DNA from: an uncultured Eubacterium sp.
GTDB lineage: Bacteria; Bacillota_A; Clostridia; Lachnospirales; Lachnospiraceae
DNA: 10,390 nucleotides
Assembly (NCBI GenBank): GCA_948468465.1
Contig: CAOKJJ010000175.1
Coordinates: 1 to 10,390 of the forward strand
Reading direction: 5' to 3'
Shown: one piece after another, positions 1 through 8,190 of the stretch
Layout: each line of letters opens with the position of its first letter
Numbering within the stretch: position 1 is the stretch's first letter
Position numbers and translations under genes: made by a program
Notes under the pieces: generated by a model
Database searches by the model: none
What the model was told of the DNA's origin: nothing
What the model saw: the letters and a program-made list of their open reading frames with translations, nothing else

Positions 1-94
1 CATTCTGGAGTAGGAGCCGCAAGCCAGGCCATTTCCCCCTCACCCGGCGTCCGCACAGCCAACAAAAAAATATCACAAAACAGAGGAGTAAACA
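1..94. other. Leader region upstream of addB
   Basis: Bases 1-60 are GC-rich (40 of 60 by hand count), and the stretch then becomes A-rich with an A7 run at 64-70. A good ribosome binding site, AGAGGAG at 82-88, lies six bases before the addB ATG. No convincing -35/-10 pair or terminator is visible. Some frames are open through the first 60 bases, but the stretch is too short to decide whether it is the end of a neighbouring gene. Confidence 0.5.
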
Positions 95-3000
95 ATGTCA
101 TTACAGTTTATTTTTGGCAATTCCGGCAGCGGTAAGTCTGCCTGGCTTTATGAGCATGTGCTGGAACAGGCGCTGAAAAATCCGAAAAAAAAATTTTTGT
201 TTTTAGTGCCGGAGCAGTTCACGATGCAGACACAGAGGGAGTTTGTGGACAGGCATCCGGCGCATGCCATTTTAAATATTGATGTGCTAAGCTTTCAGCG
301 GCTTGCCTATCGGGTATTTGACGATCTTGGCATGATGGATTTTGTAGTGCTGGAGGAAACCGGAAAAAACCTGGTGCTGCGTAATGTGGCATCTGAAATA
401 GAAAGCAAGCTGAAATTGCTTGGCGGGAATATGCGAAAGACGGGGTATATCAGCGAGATGAAGTCTCTGATTTCAGAGCTGATGCAGTATCATGTGACGC
501 TGGAACAGCTGGAACAGGTAAGGGACGGACTGGAACAAAAACAGGCGCTGTGGTATAAACTGGATGATATTGTGACATTGTACCGCGGATATCTGGAATT
601 TTTAGAAGGACGGTATGTGACTGCGGATGAGATCATCAATTTGCTGACGAAGGCAGCGCCGCAGTCTTTGATGCTGCGTGACAGTGTCGTGGTGCTGGAT
701 GGATATACCGGATTTACGCCTGTGCAGAATGAGTTTTTGGAACAATTGCTGGTGCTTGCGGAGCATGTGCAGGTTGCGGTGACGCTGGATGCGCGGGAGC
801 CATTGTATGGCAGGCCGGATGTACAGGATTTGTTTTATCTGAGCAAGAAGACCGTACATGCTTTATGCGAGATTGCCAAAAGGCAGGGGGTGGCATTGGA
901 TGAGCCTGTGATGCTGGGGCATGGACGGGACAAGCGGTATGTTAAGGCGCCGGCTGTATTTCATCTGGAGCAGAATTTATTCCGCAAAAACCCTCAAAAA
1001 TATATGGAAAAGCAGCAAGAAATTCAAATCTGCAGCCTGTTTCAGCCTAAAAATGAACTGCGTTTTGTGGCGGGGGAGATTCGAAGGCTGGTGTCGCAGC
1101 AGCATTACCGATATATTGATATCGCGGTTGTGACCGGGGATGTGCCGTCTTATGCCAACTATGCGGAAGAGATTTTTGAGCAGTATGATATTCCTGTTTT
1201 TGTAGACCAAAAGAAAAATATTTTATTTCATCCGATGATTGAGCTGGTGCGCGCGGTTTTAGAGATGGAGTCTTCTGATTATTCGTATGAGAGCGTCATG
1301 CGGTATTTTAAAAGCGGGTTAAGCGGGATAGATACAGACATGCTGGATGTGATGGAGAACTATTTGCTTGCTTTTGGAATCCGCGGATTCAGCCGATGGA
1401 AAAAAAGCTGGGTGCGTCCGGCTGCATGGCTGGAAGAAGCGGAATTGGAAGCGTTAAATGAAGCGCGTGAATCGTTTTTGGATTGTTTTTTGCCTTTTCA
1501 TGAGGTGTTTCATAAAAAGGATGCGGCTGTGCGGGAGCGGACGGCCGCGCTGTATGAGCTGCTGGTCCGTCTGCATATGCAGGAACAGTTAGAGGCGCAA
1601 AAGGAGCGGTTCGAGGAAGAGGGACTGCTGGCGCAGGCAAAAGAAAACGAGCAGATCTACGGCATTGTAATGGAACTGTTTGACCAGATGGTAAAACTGT
1701 TAGGAGAGGAGGAGGTGTCGGCGAAAGAGTTTGCGGAGATTTTAGATGCCGGACTGGAAGCTTCCAAAGTCGGCATTATCCCTCCGGGGTTTGACAGGGT
1801 GCTGTTTGGAGATATTGAAAGAACGCGGTTAGAGCATATTAAAATACTGTTTTTTATCGGAGTAAATGACGGCATCATACCCAAAAATGAATCAGGCAGC
1901 GGGATTTTGTCTGAGTTTGAACGGGAAAAGCTGGCGGATTTTGAACTGGCGCTTGCTCCTACAGCCAGGGAAAAGGCTTTTATCCAGAAGTTTTATTTGT
2001 ATCTGAATCTGACAAAGCCTTCTGACCGGCTCTATCTGACCTGTTCGCAGGCGGGACAGGAGGGGAATACAAGGCGCAGGTCTTATCTGATCGGGGCAAT
2101 ACTGAAAATGTTTCCAAGGCTTGCGGTTTCCATGCCGCAGGAAGATACGACGGCGACTGCGAAAAGCAGCATGCGCTATTTTTTAAGCGGACTGGCGCAG
2201 GCCAAGAACAATGAGGCCAGTGAAGAGTGGAAAGCATTGTTTGCATGGTATATGAAACAGGAACAGTGGGCGGATACGGTGATGGAATATGTGAAAGCAG
2301 CTTTTTTTGTACATCAGGATGCAAAATTAAGCGCTGAGATCTGCCGGAAGCTTTACGGTACGGTTTTGGAAAACTCGGTCACACGGCTCGAACGGTTTGC
2401 CGGATGTGCGTTTGCGCACTTTTTGCAGTACGGCCTGCAGCTGTCAAGGCGGCAGCTGAATGAATTTGAACCGGTGGATTTTGGAACGATCCTTCATGAC
2501 GCGCTGGAGCGGTTTGCAAGAAGAATGTCAGAAGCCGGAGACGACTGGTTTCAAATGACAAAAGAGCATCAGAACCAGTATGCCAAAGAAGCGATCGAAC
2601 AGGCTGTTGCGGCGTGTAAAAACACAGCGCTTGCAGATGGGGAGCGGAATATTTATCTTGTGCGCCGGATGGAAAAGGTGCTGAATCGTACGGTGGATGT
2701 GCTTGGCCAGCAGATTCGAAGCGGCAGTTTTATACCGGAAAATTACGAGGTGTCGTTTCAGTATGTCAACCGGCTGGACGCGATTCAGTTTAAGCTTAGC
2801 GAAGAAGAACAGATGCGCCTTCGCGGAAGGATAGACCGTATGGATGTCTGGGAAAAAGAAAAAGAGGTTTATGTCAGAGTGATTGATTATAAATCCGGAA
2901 ATACAAGTTTTCAGCTGCTGTCGCTGTACCATGGCCTGCAGCTGCAGCTTGTTGTGTATTTAAACGCGGCGATGGAGCTGATGCGTGCCAGGCATCCGGA

Positions 3001-3502
3001 TAAAGAGGTGAAGCCGGCAGGAATTTTTTATTACCATATAGATGATCCGCTGCTGGATACGGAGGAAGAACTGTCCGAAGAAGAGATCCGGGATCAGATT
3101 TTTACAAAATTAAAACTGGATGGGTATGTTAATGCGGATCCGGCGGTATATCATGCGATGGACCATACGATGCAGTCGTCTTCTGACATACTGCCTGTGA
3201 CGGAAAACAAAGACGGTACTTTGCGCAAAAATTCCAAAGCGGCGACGCAGGAGCAGTTTCAGGTTATTTCTGATTATGTCAATCGTAAGATTACGCAGCT
3301 TGGGATCCGCATGATGCGCGGGGAGATAGATGTTAACCCGTATGAACTGGGGGATAAGACGCCGTGTGAATATTGTCCGTACCAAAGTGTCTGCGGATTT
3401 GATGAAAAAATAGATGGATTTGACTACCGCAGGCTGGAAAAATTTGACCAGACCTCGGACATTATCAGGCAAATGGAAGAAGGGCAGGCAGGGAAACCAT
3501 GA
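95..3502 (+). CDS. addB: AddB, ATP-dependent helicase/nuclease subunit B
   Basis: AddB is one half of the AddAB enzyme, which unwinds and resects double-strand breaks and, on meeting a Chi sequence, leaves a 3' tail for RecA. The 1135-residue product is close to the family norm (about 1150). A Walker A motif GNSGSGKS lies at residues 8-15, followed by LVPEQFT (37-43), DGYTGFTPVQ (202-211) and GVNDGIIP (589-596), all typical of the family. The C-terminal nuclease has H801, D914 (GRIDRMD), and D931 and K933 (IDYKSG). Cys771 together with C1091, C1094 and C1100 (CxxCx5C) matches the four ligands of the iron-sulfur cluster that pins this domain. In the family this nuclease cuts the 5'-ended strand, while the helicase part is a degenerate Chi-recognition module. 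The start is fixed by AGAGGAG six bases upstream. The stop overlaps the addA start, implying translational coupling and balanced subunits. Confidence 0.97.
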   Translation: MSLQFIFGNSGSGKSAWLYEHVLEQALKNPKKKFLFLVPEQFTMQTQREFVDRHPAHAILNIDVLSFQRLAYRVFDDLGMMDFVVLEETGKNLVLRNVASEIESKLKLLGGNMRKTGYISEMKSLISELMQYHVTLEQLEQVRDGLEQKQALWYKLDDIVTLYRGYLEFLEGRYVTADEIINLLTKAAPQSLMLRDSVVVLDGYTGFTPVQNEFLEQLLVLAEHVQVAVTLDAREPLYGRPDVQDLFYLSKKTVHALCEIAKRQGVALDEPVMLGHGRDKRYVKAPAVFHLEQNLFRKNPQKYMEKQQEIQICSLFQPKNELRFVAGEIRRLVSQQHYRYIDIAVVTGDVPSYANYAEEIFEQYDIPVFVDQKKNILFHPMIELVRAVLEMESSDYSYESVMRYFKSGLSGIDTDMLDVMENYLLAFGIRGFSRWKKSWVRPAAWLEEAELEALNEARESFLDCFLPFHEVFHKKDAAVRERTAALYELLVRLHMQEQLEAQKERFEEEGLLAQAKENEQIYGIVMELFDQMVKLLGEEEVSAKEFAEILDAGLEASKVGIIPPGFDRVLFGDIERTRLEHIKILFFIGVNDGIIPKNESGSGILSEFEREKLADFELALAPTAREKAFIQKFYLYLNLTKPSDRLYLTCSQAGQEGNTRRRSYLIGAILKMFPRLAVSMPQEDTTATAKSSMRYFLSGLAQAKNNEASEEWKALFAWYMKQEQWADTVMEYVKAAFFVHQDAKLSAEICRKLYGTVLENSVTRLERFAGCAFAHFLQYGLQLSRRQLNEFEPVDFGTILHDALERFARRMSEAGDDWFQMTKEHQNQYAKEAIEQAVAACKNTALADGERNIYLVRRMEKVLNRTVDVLGQQIRSGSFIPENYEVSFQYVNRLDAIQFKLSEEEQMRLRGRIDRMDVWEKEKEVYVRVIDYKSGNTSFQLLSLYHGLQLQLVVYLNAAMELMRARHPDKEVKPAGIFYYHIDDPLLDTEEELSEEEIRDQIFTKLKLDGYVNADPAVYHAMDHTMQSSSDILPVTENKDGTLRKNSKAATQEQFQVISDYVNRKITQLGIRMMRGEIDVNPYELGDKTPCEYCPYQSVCGFDEKIDGFDYRRLEKFDQTSDIIRQMEEGQAGKP

Positions 3503-6500
3503 GTATGAGATGGACAAAGGAGCAGCAGCAGGTCATTGCATTGCGAAACAGAAACCTTCTTGTTTCCGCTGCGGCAGGCTCCGGCAAGACGGCAGTGCTC
3601 GTAGAGCGGATTGTTCAAAAAGTGCTGGATGAAAGCAGTCCGGTAGATATCGACCGGATGCTGATTGTGACGTTTACAAAAGCGGCGGCAGCTGAAATGC
3701 GTGAGCGTGTCAGTCAGGCAATTGAAAAGAGGCTGGAAGCAGAGCCGGAAAACGGCAGGCTGCAGCGGCAGGCAACGCTTGTGCATAACGCACAGATTAC
3801 GACGATAGACAGCTTTTGCCTGTATGTCGTACGCAACTATTTTCAGACGATTGATTTGGAGCCGTCTTTTCGGATTGCAGACCCCGGAGAGCTGCAGCTG
3901 TTAAAAGCGGATGTGGCCGCACAGGTGATGGAGGACTGTTATAAGGAGAAAAATGAAGGATTTTTGCGCCTGGCAGACCGCTATGCGACAGCGAAAAGCG
4001 ATGCGGCGCTTGTAGATTTTATGATGCGGCTCTATGATTTTTCACAAAGTTATCCGTGGCCGGAGGAATGGCTGGCATCACTGCCTGCGTTTTATCGTTT
4101 TGAGGAAGATCCGAAACAGTGTATGCAGCAGTTTCAAAAACAGGAATGGATGCGCGGCCTTTTGCGGTATCTTAGGTTTGTAATGTCGGATTTAGCAGGC
4201 CAGATGGAGATCGCAAGGGCGCTGTGCAGTGCGGATGACGGGCCGCAGATGTATCTGGCCGCTGTAGAGGATGATTTGCGCCAGCTAACGGGGCTGTGCG
4301 CCTGTGACAGCTATGAGCAGTACAGCAGGCAGCTTGCGGGGCTTGCGTTTACAAAATTGGGTGTGAACAGAAAGTACGAAGGCAGCAAAGAAAAACAGGA
4401 ACAGGTAAAAAGCATTCGTAAAACCGTAAAAGATTCACTGACAAAAATCAAAGAGTCTTATTTTTATCAGGATGCCGCGCATATGATCCTGGATATCCGC
4501 GGCATATTGCCGGATGTGGAAGCGCTTGTGCAGCTGACACAAACATTTGCGAAAGCGTACGAAATGAAAAAAGAGGAGAGAAATCTGCTGGATTTTTCCG
4601 ACATTGAGCATTTTGCGCTGCGGATTCTTGTAGATGCAGAAACGAGAAAGCCGACGGCTGCCGCGAAAGAACTGCGGGAAGTCTATGAAGAGGTTATGAT
4701 CGACGAATACCAGGACAGCAACTATGTGCAGGAAACGATTTTAAAAGCGGTATCCCGCGAAGAGCTGGGAGAAAACAATATTTTTATGGTCGGGGATGTC
4801 AAGCAGAGCATTTACCGCTTTCGTCTGGCAAGGCCGGAGCTGTTTATCGAAAAATACAAGACCTATACGACGCAGGAAAGCAGCCGGCAAAAAATAGATC
4901 TGCATAAAAATTTCCGCAGCCGCAACGAAGTGGTGCAGTCGGTGAACCACATTTTTTACCGGGTGATGCGGGAAGATATTGGAAATATAGAATACGATGA
5001 GCAGGCGGCTTTGTATGCGGCGGCTTCGTATCCGGCGCCGGAGCAGGCACAGATGTTTCAAAGCGAGCTGTTATTGGCGCAGGCATCCGAAGAAGAGCTG
5101 GCACAGGCGCAGATGGACAGCTGGCAGGAATTAGAGGCGCGCATGACAGCGGCCAGGATTCGGGAACTGCTGGAAACGCAGCTTGTTACAGACCAGGAAA
5201 GCGGGCAGCTTAGAAAAGCAGGATATAAAGATATCGTGATACTGCTTCGGAGCATGAGCGGATGGGCGGATACCTTTTTAAAAGTACTGGCGCAGGCAGG
5301 CATCCCGGCGCATACAGCTTCTAAAACCGGATATTTTGGCACCGTCGAGATCAAGACGATCTTAAGCATGCTTGCATTGCTTGACAATCCGCTGCAGGAT
5401 ATTCCGGCCGCCGCGGTGCTGGCTTCTCCGATTGGCGGCATGAATGGGGAAGAACTGGCGCGGATTCGGGCATTTAGCAAAGAACATTTTTATTTTCTGG
5501 CGCTGGAGGATTTTGTACAGCATGGCGTTTTTACAGAGGATGCGGATAAGCGGCTGCATGAAAAAGCAGCGGCTTTTATACAGATGTATGACAGGCTGCG
5601 CCGTCTGACGCCATATACGCCGATTCATAAGCTGATACAGAAGGTCTTGCAGGAAACCGGGTACGCGTCTTATGTGCAGGCAATGCCTGCGGGAGAACAG
5701 CGCCTTGCAAATGTAGATATGCTGTTGGAAAAGGCGATCGCTTATGAGAAGACGAGTTATAAAGGGCTGTTTCATTTTGTGCGCTATATTGAAAAGTTAA
5801 AAAAATATGAAATAGATTTTGGCGAGGCAGATATTACAAGTGAAAATGAAGATGTCGTACGCATTATGAGCATTCATAAGAGCAAGGGGCTGGAGTTTCC
5901 AATCGTATTTGTCAGCGGGATGAGCAAGCAGTTTAATCAGCAGGATATCCGAAGCCGCCTGATTCTGCATCCGGAACATGGAATCGGCCTGGATTTTATA
6001 GATACGGAAAAAAGAATCCGCAAACCAGGTATCATCAAGAAAATATTAGCAAATGAAATCGGGATTGAAAATCAGGGAGAAGAACTGCGTGTGCTTTATG
6101 TAGCATTGACAAGGGCAAAGGAGAAGCTTATTATGACAGGGGCGGTAAAAGAAGAACTGCCGAAGGTACCGACAGGCAGCGGCGCAGACGGAAACATGGA
6201 CTATTTTGCAAGATATCATGCATCTTCTTATCTGGATTGGGTGTTTCCCTGCATATCATCGCAGGAGGATGTCTGTCAAACCCGTATTTATCATACCGAA
6301 GAATTGCTGCTGCAGGAAGCTGTAGAGGCAGCGATCGAACGGCTGGACCAGATGCAGGTAAAAAATCTGTACCGCACAGCAGATGCAAAGATCTGTCAAA
6401 CGTTAGATCAAAAGCTGTCCTGGAAGTACCCATATGCGTCAGATACAGATTTAAAGACAAAAATATCAGTCACAGAGCTTAAAAAGCGCAGCCATATCGT

Positions 6501-7119
6501 CCTGGAAGAGGACGCTTTGGCGCAGGAAGAGTGGTTTGCCAAAGAGAAGGAAAGCATAGTGCCTGCGTTTATGCGTACCGAACAGGTGCAGGAAAACAGG
6601 GGGGCGCTGCGCGGAAGCGCGGTTCATAAAATCATGGAAGAGGTGGATTTTATACGAAGCAGCCAGAGCGAAGACCGTATGGCAGACATCTGTGCGCAGA
6701 TCGAGCATATGCTGTCTCAGCAGAGGATTACACAGGAAATGAAAGAGCTGGCCGATGTCCGCATGATTGGAAAGTTTTTGGAAAGTCCGCTGGCGGCGCG
6801 CATGGCTGTGGCACAGCAGAAAGGGGAACTGTATAAGGAACAGCCGTTTGTTATGGGGATACCGGCGTCTGCCATCTATGAGGAAGGCAGCGATCAGCTT
6901 GTACTGATTCAGGGAATTGTCGATGTATATTGGCCAGAGGATGGCCAGCTTGTCATTTTGGACTATAAAACAGACGCAGTGACAAAAGAAACACAGCTTA
7001 CCGAGCGTTACCGCATGCAGCTGGACCTGTATGCGCAGGCGTTGCACAAGGCTACTGGAAAGAAAATAAAAGAAAAATTAATTTATTCATTTTCATTGCA
7101 CAAAACAGTGAAAGTATAA
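3499..7119 (+). CDS. addA: AddA, ATP-dependent helicase/nuclease subunit A
   Basis: AddA is the active 3'-5' motor and second nuclease of the AddAB double-strand-break resection complex. The 1206 residues contain the UvrD/Rep-type SF1 helicase series: a Q-motif (WTKEQQQVI, 5-13), Walker A AAAGSGKT with K30, Walker B DEYQD (402-406), GDVKQSIYRFR (432-442), NFRS (471-474), IHKSKGLEFP (792-801) and VALTRAK (868-874). The C-terminal RecB-type nuclease has H1043, D1142 (GIVDVY), D1155 and K1157 (LDYKTD), and the Q1174/Y1178 motif, so both activities look intact. In the family this nuclease cuts the 3'-ended strand before Chi. The ATG at 3499 overlaps the addB stop as ATGA, with AGGG five bases upstream. 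A second ATG at 3505 is possible but less well placed. No frameshift is seen. Confidence 0.97.
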   Translation: MSMRWTKEQQQVIALRNRNLLVSAAAGSGKTAVLVERIVQKVLDESSPVDIDRMLIVTFTKAAAAEMRERVSQAIEKRLEAEPENGRLQRQATLVHNAQITTIDSFCLYVVRNYFQTIDLEPSFRIADPGELQLLKADVAAQVMEDCYKEKNEGFLRLADRYATAKSDAALVDFMMRLYDFSQSYPWPEEWLASLPAFYRFEEDPKQCMQQFQKQEWMRGLLRYLRFVMSDLAGQMEIARALCSADDGPQMYLAAVEDDLRQLTGLCACDSYEQYSRQLAGLAFTKLGVNRKYEGSKEKQEQVKSIRKTVKDSLTKIKESYFYQDAAHMILDIRGILPDVEALVQLTQTFAKAYEMKKEERNLLDFSDIEHFALRILVDAETRKPTAAAKELREVYEEVMIDEYQDSNYVQETILKAVSREELGENNIFMVGDVKQSIYRFRLARPELFIEKYKTYTTQESSRQKIDLHKNFRSRNEVVQSVNHIFYRVMREDIGNIEYDEQAALYAAASYPAPEQAQMFQSELLLAQASEEELAQAQMDSWQELEARMTAARIRELLETQLVTDQESGQLRKAGYKDIVILLRSMSGWADTFLKVLAQAGIPAHTASKTGYFGTVEIKTILSMLALLDNPLQDIPAAAVLASPIGGMNGEELARIRAFSKEHFYFLALEDFVQHGVFTEDADKRLHEKAAAFIQMYDRLRRLTPYTPIHKLIQKVLQETGYASYVQAMPAGEQRLANVDMLLEKAIAYEKTSYKGLFHFVRYIEKLKKYEIDFGEADITSENEDVVRIMSIHKSKGLEFPIVFVSGMSKQFNQQDIRSRLILHPEHGIGLDFIDTEKRIRKPGIIKKILANEIGIENQGEELRVLYVALTRAKEKLIMTGAVKEELPKVPTGSGADGNMDYFARYHASSYLDWVFPCISSQEDVCQTRIYHTEELLLQEAVEAAIERLDQMQVKNLYRTADAKICQTLDQKLSWKYPYASDTDLKTKISVTELKKRSHIVLEEDALAQEEWFAKEKESIVPAFMRTEQVQENRGALRGSAVHKIMEEVDFIRSSQSEDRMADICAQIEHMLSQQRITQEMKELADVRMIGKFLESPLAARMAVAQQKGELYKEQPFVMGIPASAIYEEGSDQLVLIQGIVDVYWPEDGQLVILDYKTDAVTKETQLTERYRMQLDLYAQALHKATGKKIKEKLIYSFSLHKTVKV

Positions 7120-7122
7120 AAC

Positions 7123-7236
7123 AAGATAAAAGAAAATATGATAAAAAAACATGATAAGATAAAATATGATAAAATAAAATATGATAAGAATAAGATAAAA
7201 TAAGATAAAATAAGATAAAAAAATAAGATAAGATAG
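7123..7236 (+). repeat. Reiterated GATAA low-complexity spacer between addA and maf
   Basis: The spacer contains ten exact GATAA words, starting at 7125, 7140, 7153, 7158, 7168, 7183, 7194, 7204, 7214 and 7227, plus GATAG at 7232. Many are 10-15 bases apart. Three perfect tandem 10-mers TAAGATAAAA occupy 7191-7220. The 12-mer AAAATATGATAA occurs exactly at 7133, 7161 and 7176. The + strand has a single C (7150) between 7123 and 7245. The array ends directly at the maf ribosome binding site. It has no hairpin-and-T-run terminator. It may be a slippage-expanded microsatellite, an unstructured mRNA leader, or an array of -10-like elements. The sequence alone does not decide. Confidence 0.85.
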
Positions 7237-7250
7237 GAAAGGAGACACAT

Positions 7251-7868
7251 ATGCGCATCATTCTTGCCTCGGCATCTCCAAGAAGAAAAGAGCTGTTAAA
7301 AAAGCTGTTTTCCGATTTTGAAATCATACCTGCGAAAGGCAGTGAAGTGTATCATACGATGCAGCATCCGTCGCAAATCGTACAGCAGCTGTCAGCTCAA
7401 AAAGCAGATGAAGTTGAGCGTGCTGTATTTGGCATACGTCAAAGCGGCGGAAAGGAACATTCGGATTATCTGGTGCTTGGGGCTGATACCGTTGTCGCAT
7501 ACAAGCATCAGATTCTTGGCAAGCCGAAAGACGCGGCTGATGCAGAGGAAATGCTTAAAATGCTTGCGGGAAATGTGCACCAGGTTTATACAGGCGTTAC
7601 GTTGCGGCTGATGCTCAAAGGAGAACGGCAGTGCATACAATTTGCGGAATGCACGCAGGTACGTTTTTATCCAATGACTCAAAAAGAGATCAGAGCCTAT
7701 ATAGATAGCGGCGAGCCGATGGACAAGGCGGGCGCTTATGGGATACAGGGGGCAGGAGCACGTTTTGTACAAGGGATTGAGGGCGATTATGCAAACGTCG
7801 TAGGTCTGCCTGTCGCAAAGCTTTACCAGATTTTGAAGAAAATCGAAGAAATTGCATTGCCTTTTTGA
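7251..7868 (+). CDS. maf: Maf family nucleoside triphosphate pyrophosphatase (dTTP/UTP type)
   Basis: Maf proteins hydrolyse nucleoside triphosphates (in the YhdE branch dTTP, UTP and modified pyrimidine forms) to the monophosphate and pyrophosphate. They act as cytosolic house-cleaning enzymes and have been linked to septum or division control. The 205-residue product opens with the phosphate-binding signature SASPRRKELL (7-16). It continues with LGADTVV carrying catalytic D79, LGKP (89-92), and MDKAGAYGIQG (157-167), where Q166 fits the dTTP/UTP branch. GDYANVVGLP follows near the C-terminus. A polar stretch at about residues 62-72 before the GADT motif looks slightly longer than in Bacillus Maf. 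AAAGGAG at 7238-7244, six bases before the ATG, supports this start. It lies 131 bases after addA, across the GATAA-repeat spacer, and could be co-transcribed with addBA or driven from inside the spacer. Confidence 0.95.
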   Translation: MRIILASASPRRKELLKKLFSDFEIIPAKGSEVYHTMQHPSQIVQQLSAQKADEVERAVFGIRQSGGKEHSDYLVLGADTVVAYKHQILGKPKDAADAEEMLKMLAGNVHQVYTGVTLRLMLKGERQCIQFAECTQVRFYPMTQKEIRAYIDSGEPMDKAGAYGIQGAGARFVQGIEGDYANVVGLPVAKLYQILKKIEEIALPF

Positions 7869-7885
7869 GCAATATCTACTATGAT
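7857..7885 (+). promoter_or_regulatory. Candidate sigma-A promoter upstream of the acidic protein/lipoprotein pair
   Basis: TTGCCT (7857-7862) and TATGAT (7880-7885) are separated by 17 bases, giving four of six and five of six matches to the -35 and -10 consensus. Transcription would start near 7892, about 30 bases before the ATG at 7924. The -35 overlaps the last codons of maf. A short inverted repeat, GATAA-AA-TTATC at 7883-7894, overlaps the -10 and could be an operator or chance. This is prediction by pattern only. Confidence 0.45.
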
Positions 7886-7923
7886 AAAATTATCGAATCA
7901 GAATAAAGGAGGCAGAGCAAAAG

Positions 7924-8187
7924 ATGAATCAGTTTGATGAAATATGTCTGAACTATTTTTTGGAACATCAGCGCCAGCTGTTTAGGGAGGAGGTTGCTAA
8001 TACGCAGGAGGAAGCGGAAGAGTTTTTAGAAGACTGCCTGGCAGTTGTCTGTGAAAGCTTGCAGGAGGTGAAAGACTACCTGGATGAAAGCGGTGCGGAT
8101 GTTGCCGATATGAGTCTGAAAGAGATCGAAGAGGCCAGTGAAGTATTTTCACTTCCGGACGGAAGATATCTGGTTGTAGAGGTTTGA
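7924..8187 (+). CDS. Small, highly acidic hypothetical protein (87 aa)
   Basis: I do not recognise a family for this 87-residue protein. It contains 24 Asp/Glu against five Lys/Arg, so its pI must be very low. Residues 1-75 look mostly helical, with an E-rich stretch EEAEEFLED at 29-37, and the C-terminus ends in a likely strand, GRYLVVEV (80-87). There are three cysteines (C8, C38, C43), no signal peptide and no membrane segment, so it is probably cytosolic. AAAGGAGG at 7905-7912 lies 11 bases before the ATG, a slightly long but credible spacing. Only three bases separate its stop from the next start, which argues for translational coupling with the lipoprotein gene and a related role. A candidate promoter lies just upstream. 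Good start signals and the coupling make it very likely a real gene. Its function is unknown. Confidence 0.85.
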   Translation: MNQFDEICLNYFLEHQRQLFREEVANTQEEAEEFLEDCLAVVCESLQEVKDYLDESGADVADMSLKEIEEASEVFSLPDGRYLVVEV

Positions 8188-8190
8188 CGC

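Noticed and set aside
1..60. Divergent minus-strand gene starting near base 32
   Set aside because: The only candidate ATG on that strand has a GAGGGGG placed just two bases away, too close for a normal ribosome binding site, and the fragment is too short to judge.
6466..7047. A 193-codon minus-strand ORF opposite the AddA nuclease domain
   Set aside because: It lies wholly within the well-supported addA frame and its translation has no recognisable motif. The other long antisense frames in addB and addA were dismissed for the same reason.
7096..7120. Possible promoter TTGCAC...TATAAA at the end of addA
   Set aside because: The spacing is only 13 bases, too short for a sigma-A promoter, and moving the -35 to give 17 bases leaves a poor hexamer.
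7123..7236. CRISPR-like or phage attachment repeat
   Set aside because: The repeat words are only 5-12 bases with no unique spacers of regular length, and no cas, integrase or tRNA gene is present.
7052..7327. A 91-codon minus-strand ORF across the addA-maf spacer
   Set aside because: Its Ser/Leu/Tyr/Phe-rich product is only the translation of the GATAA repeats read backwards. It overlaps the ends of addA and maf and has no ribosome binding site.
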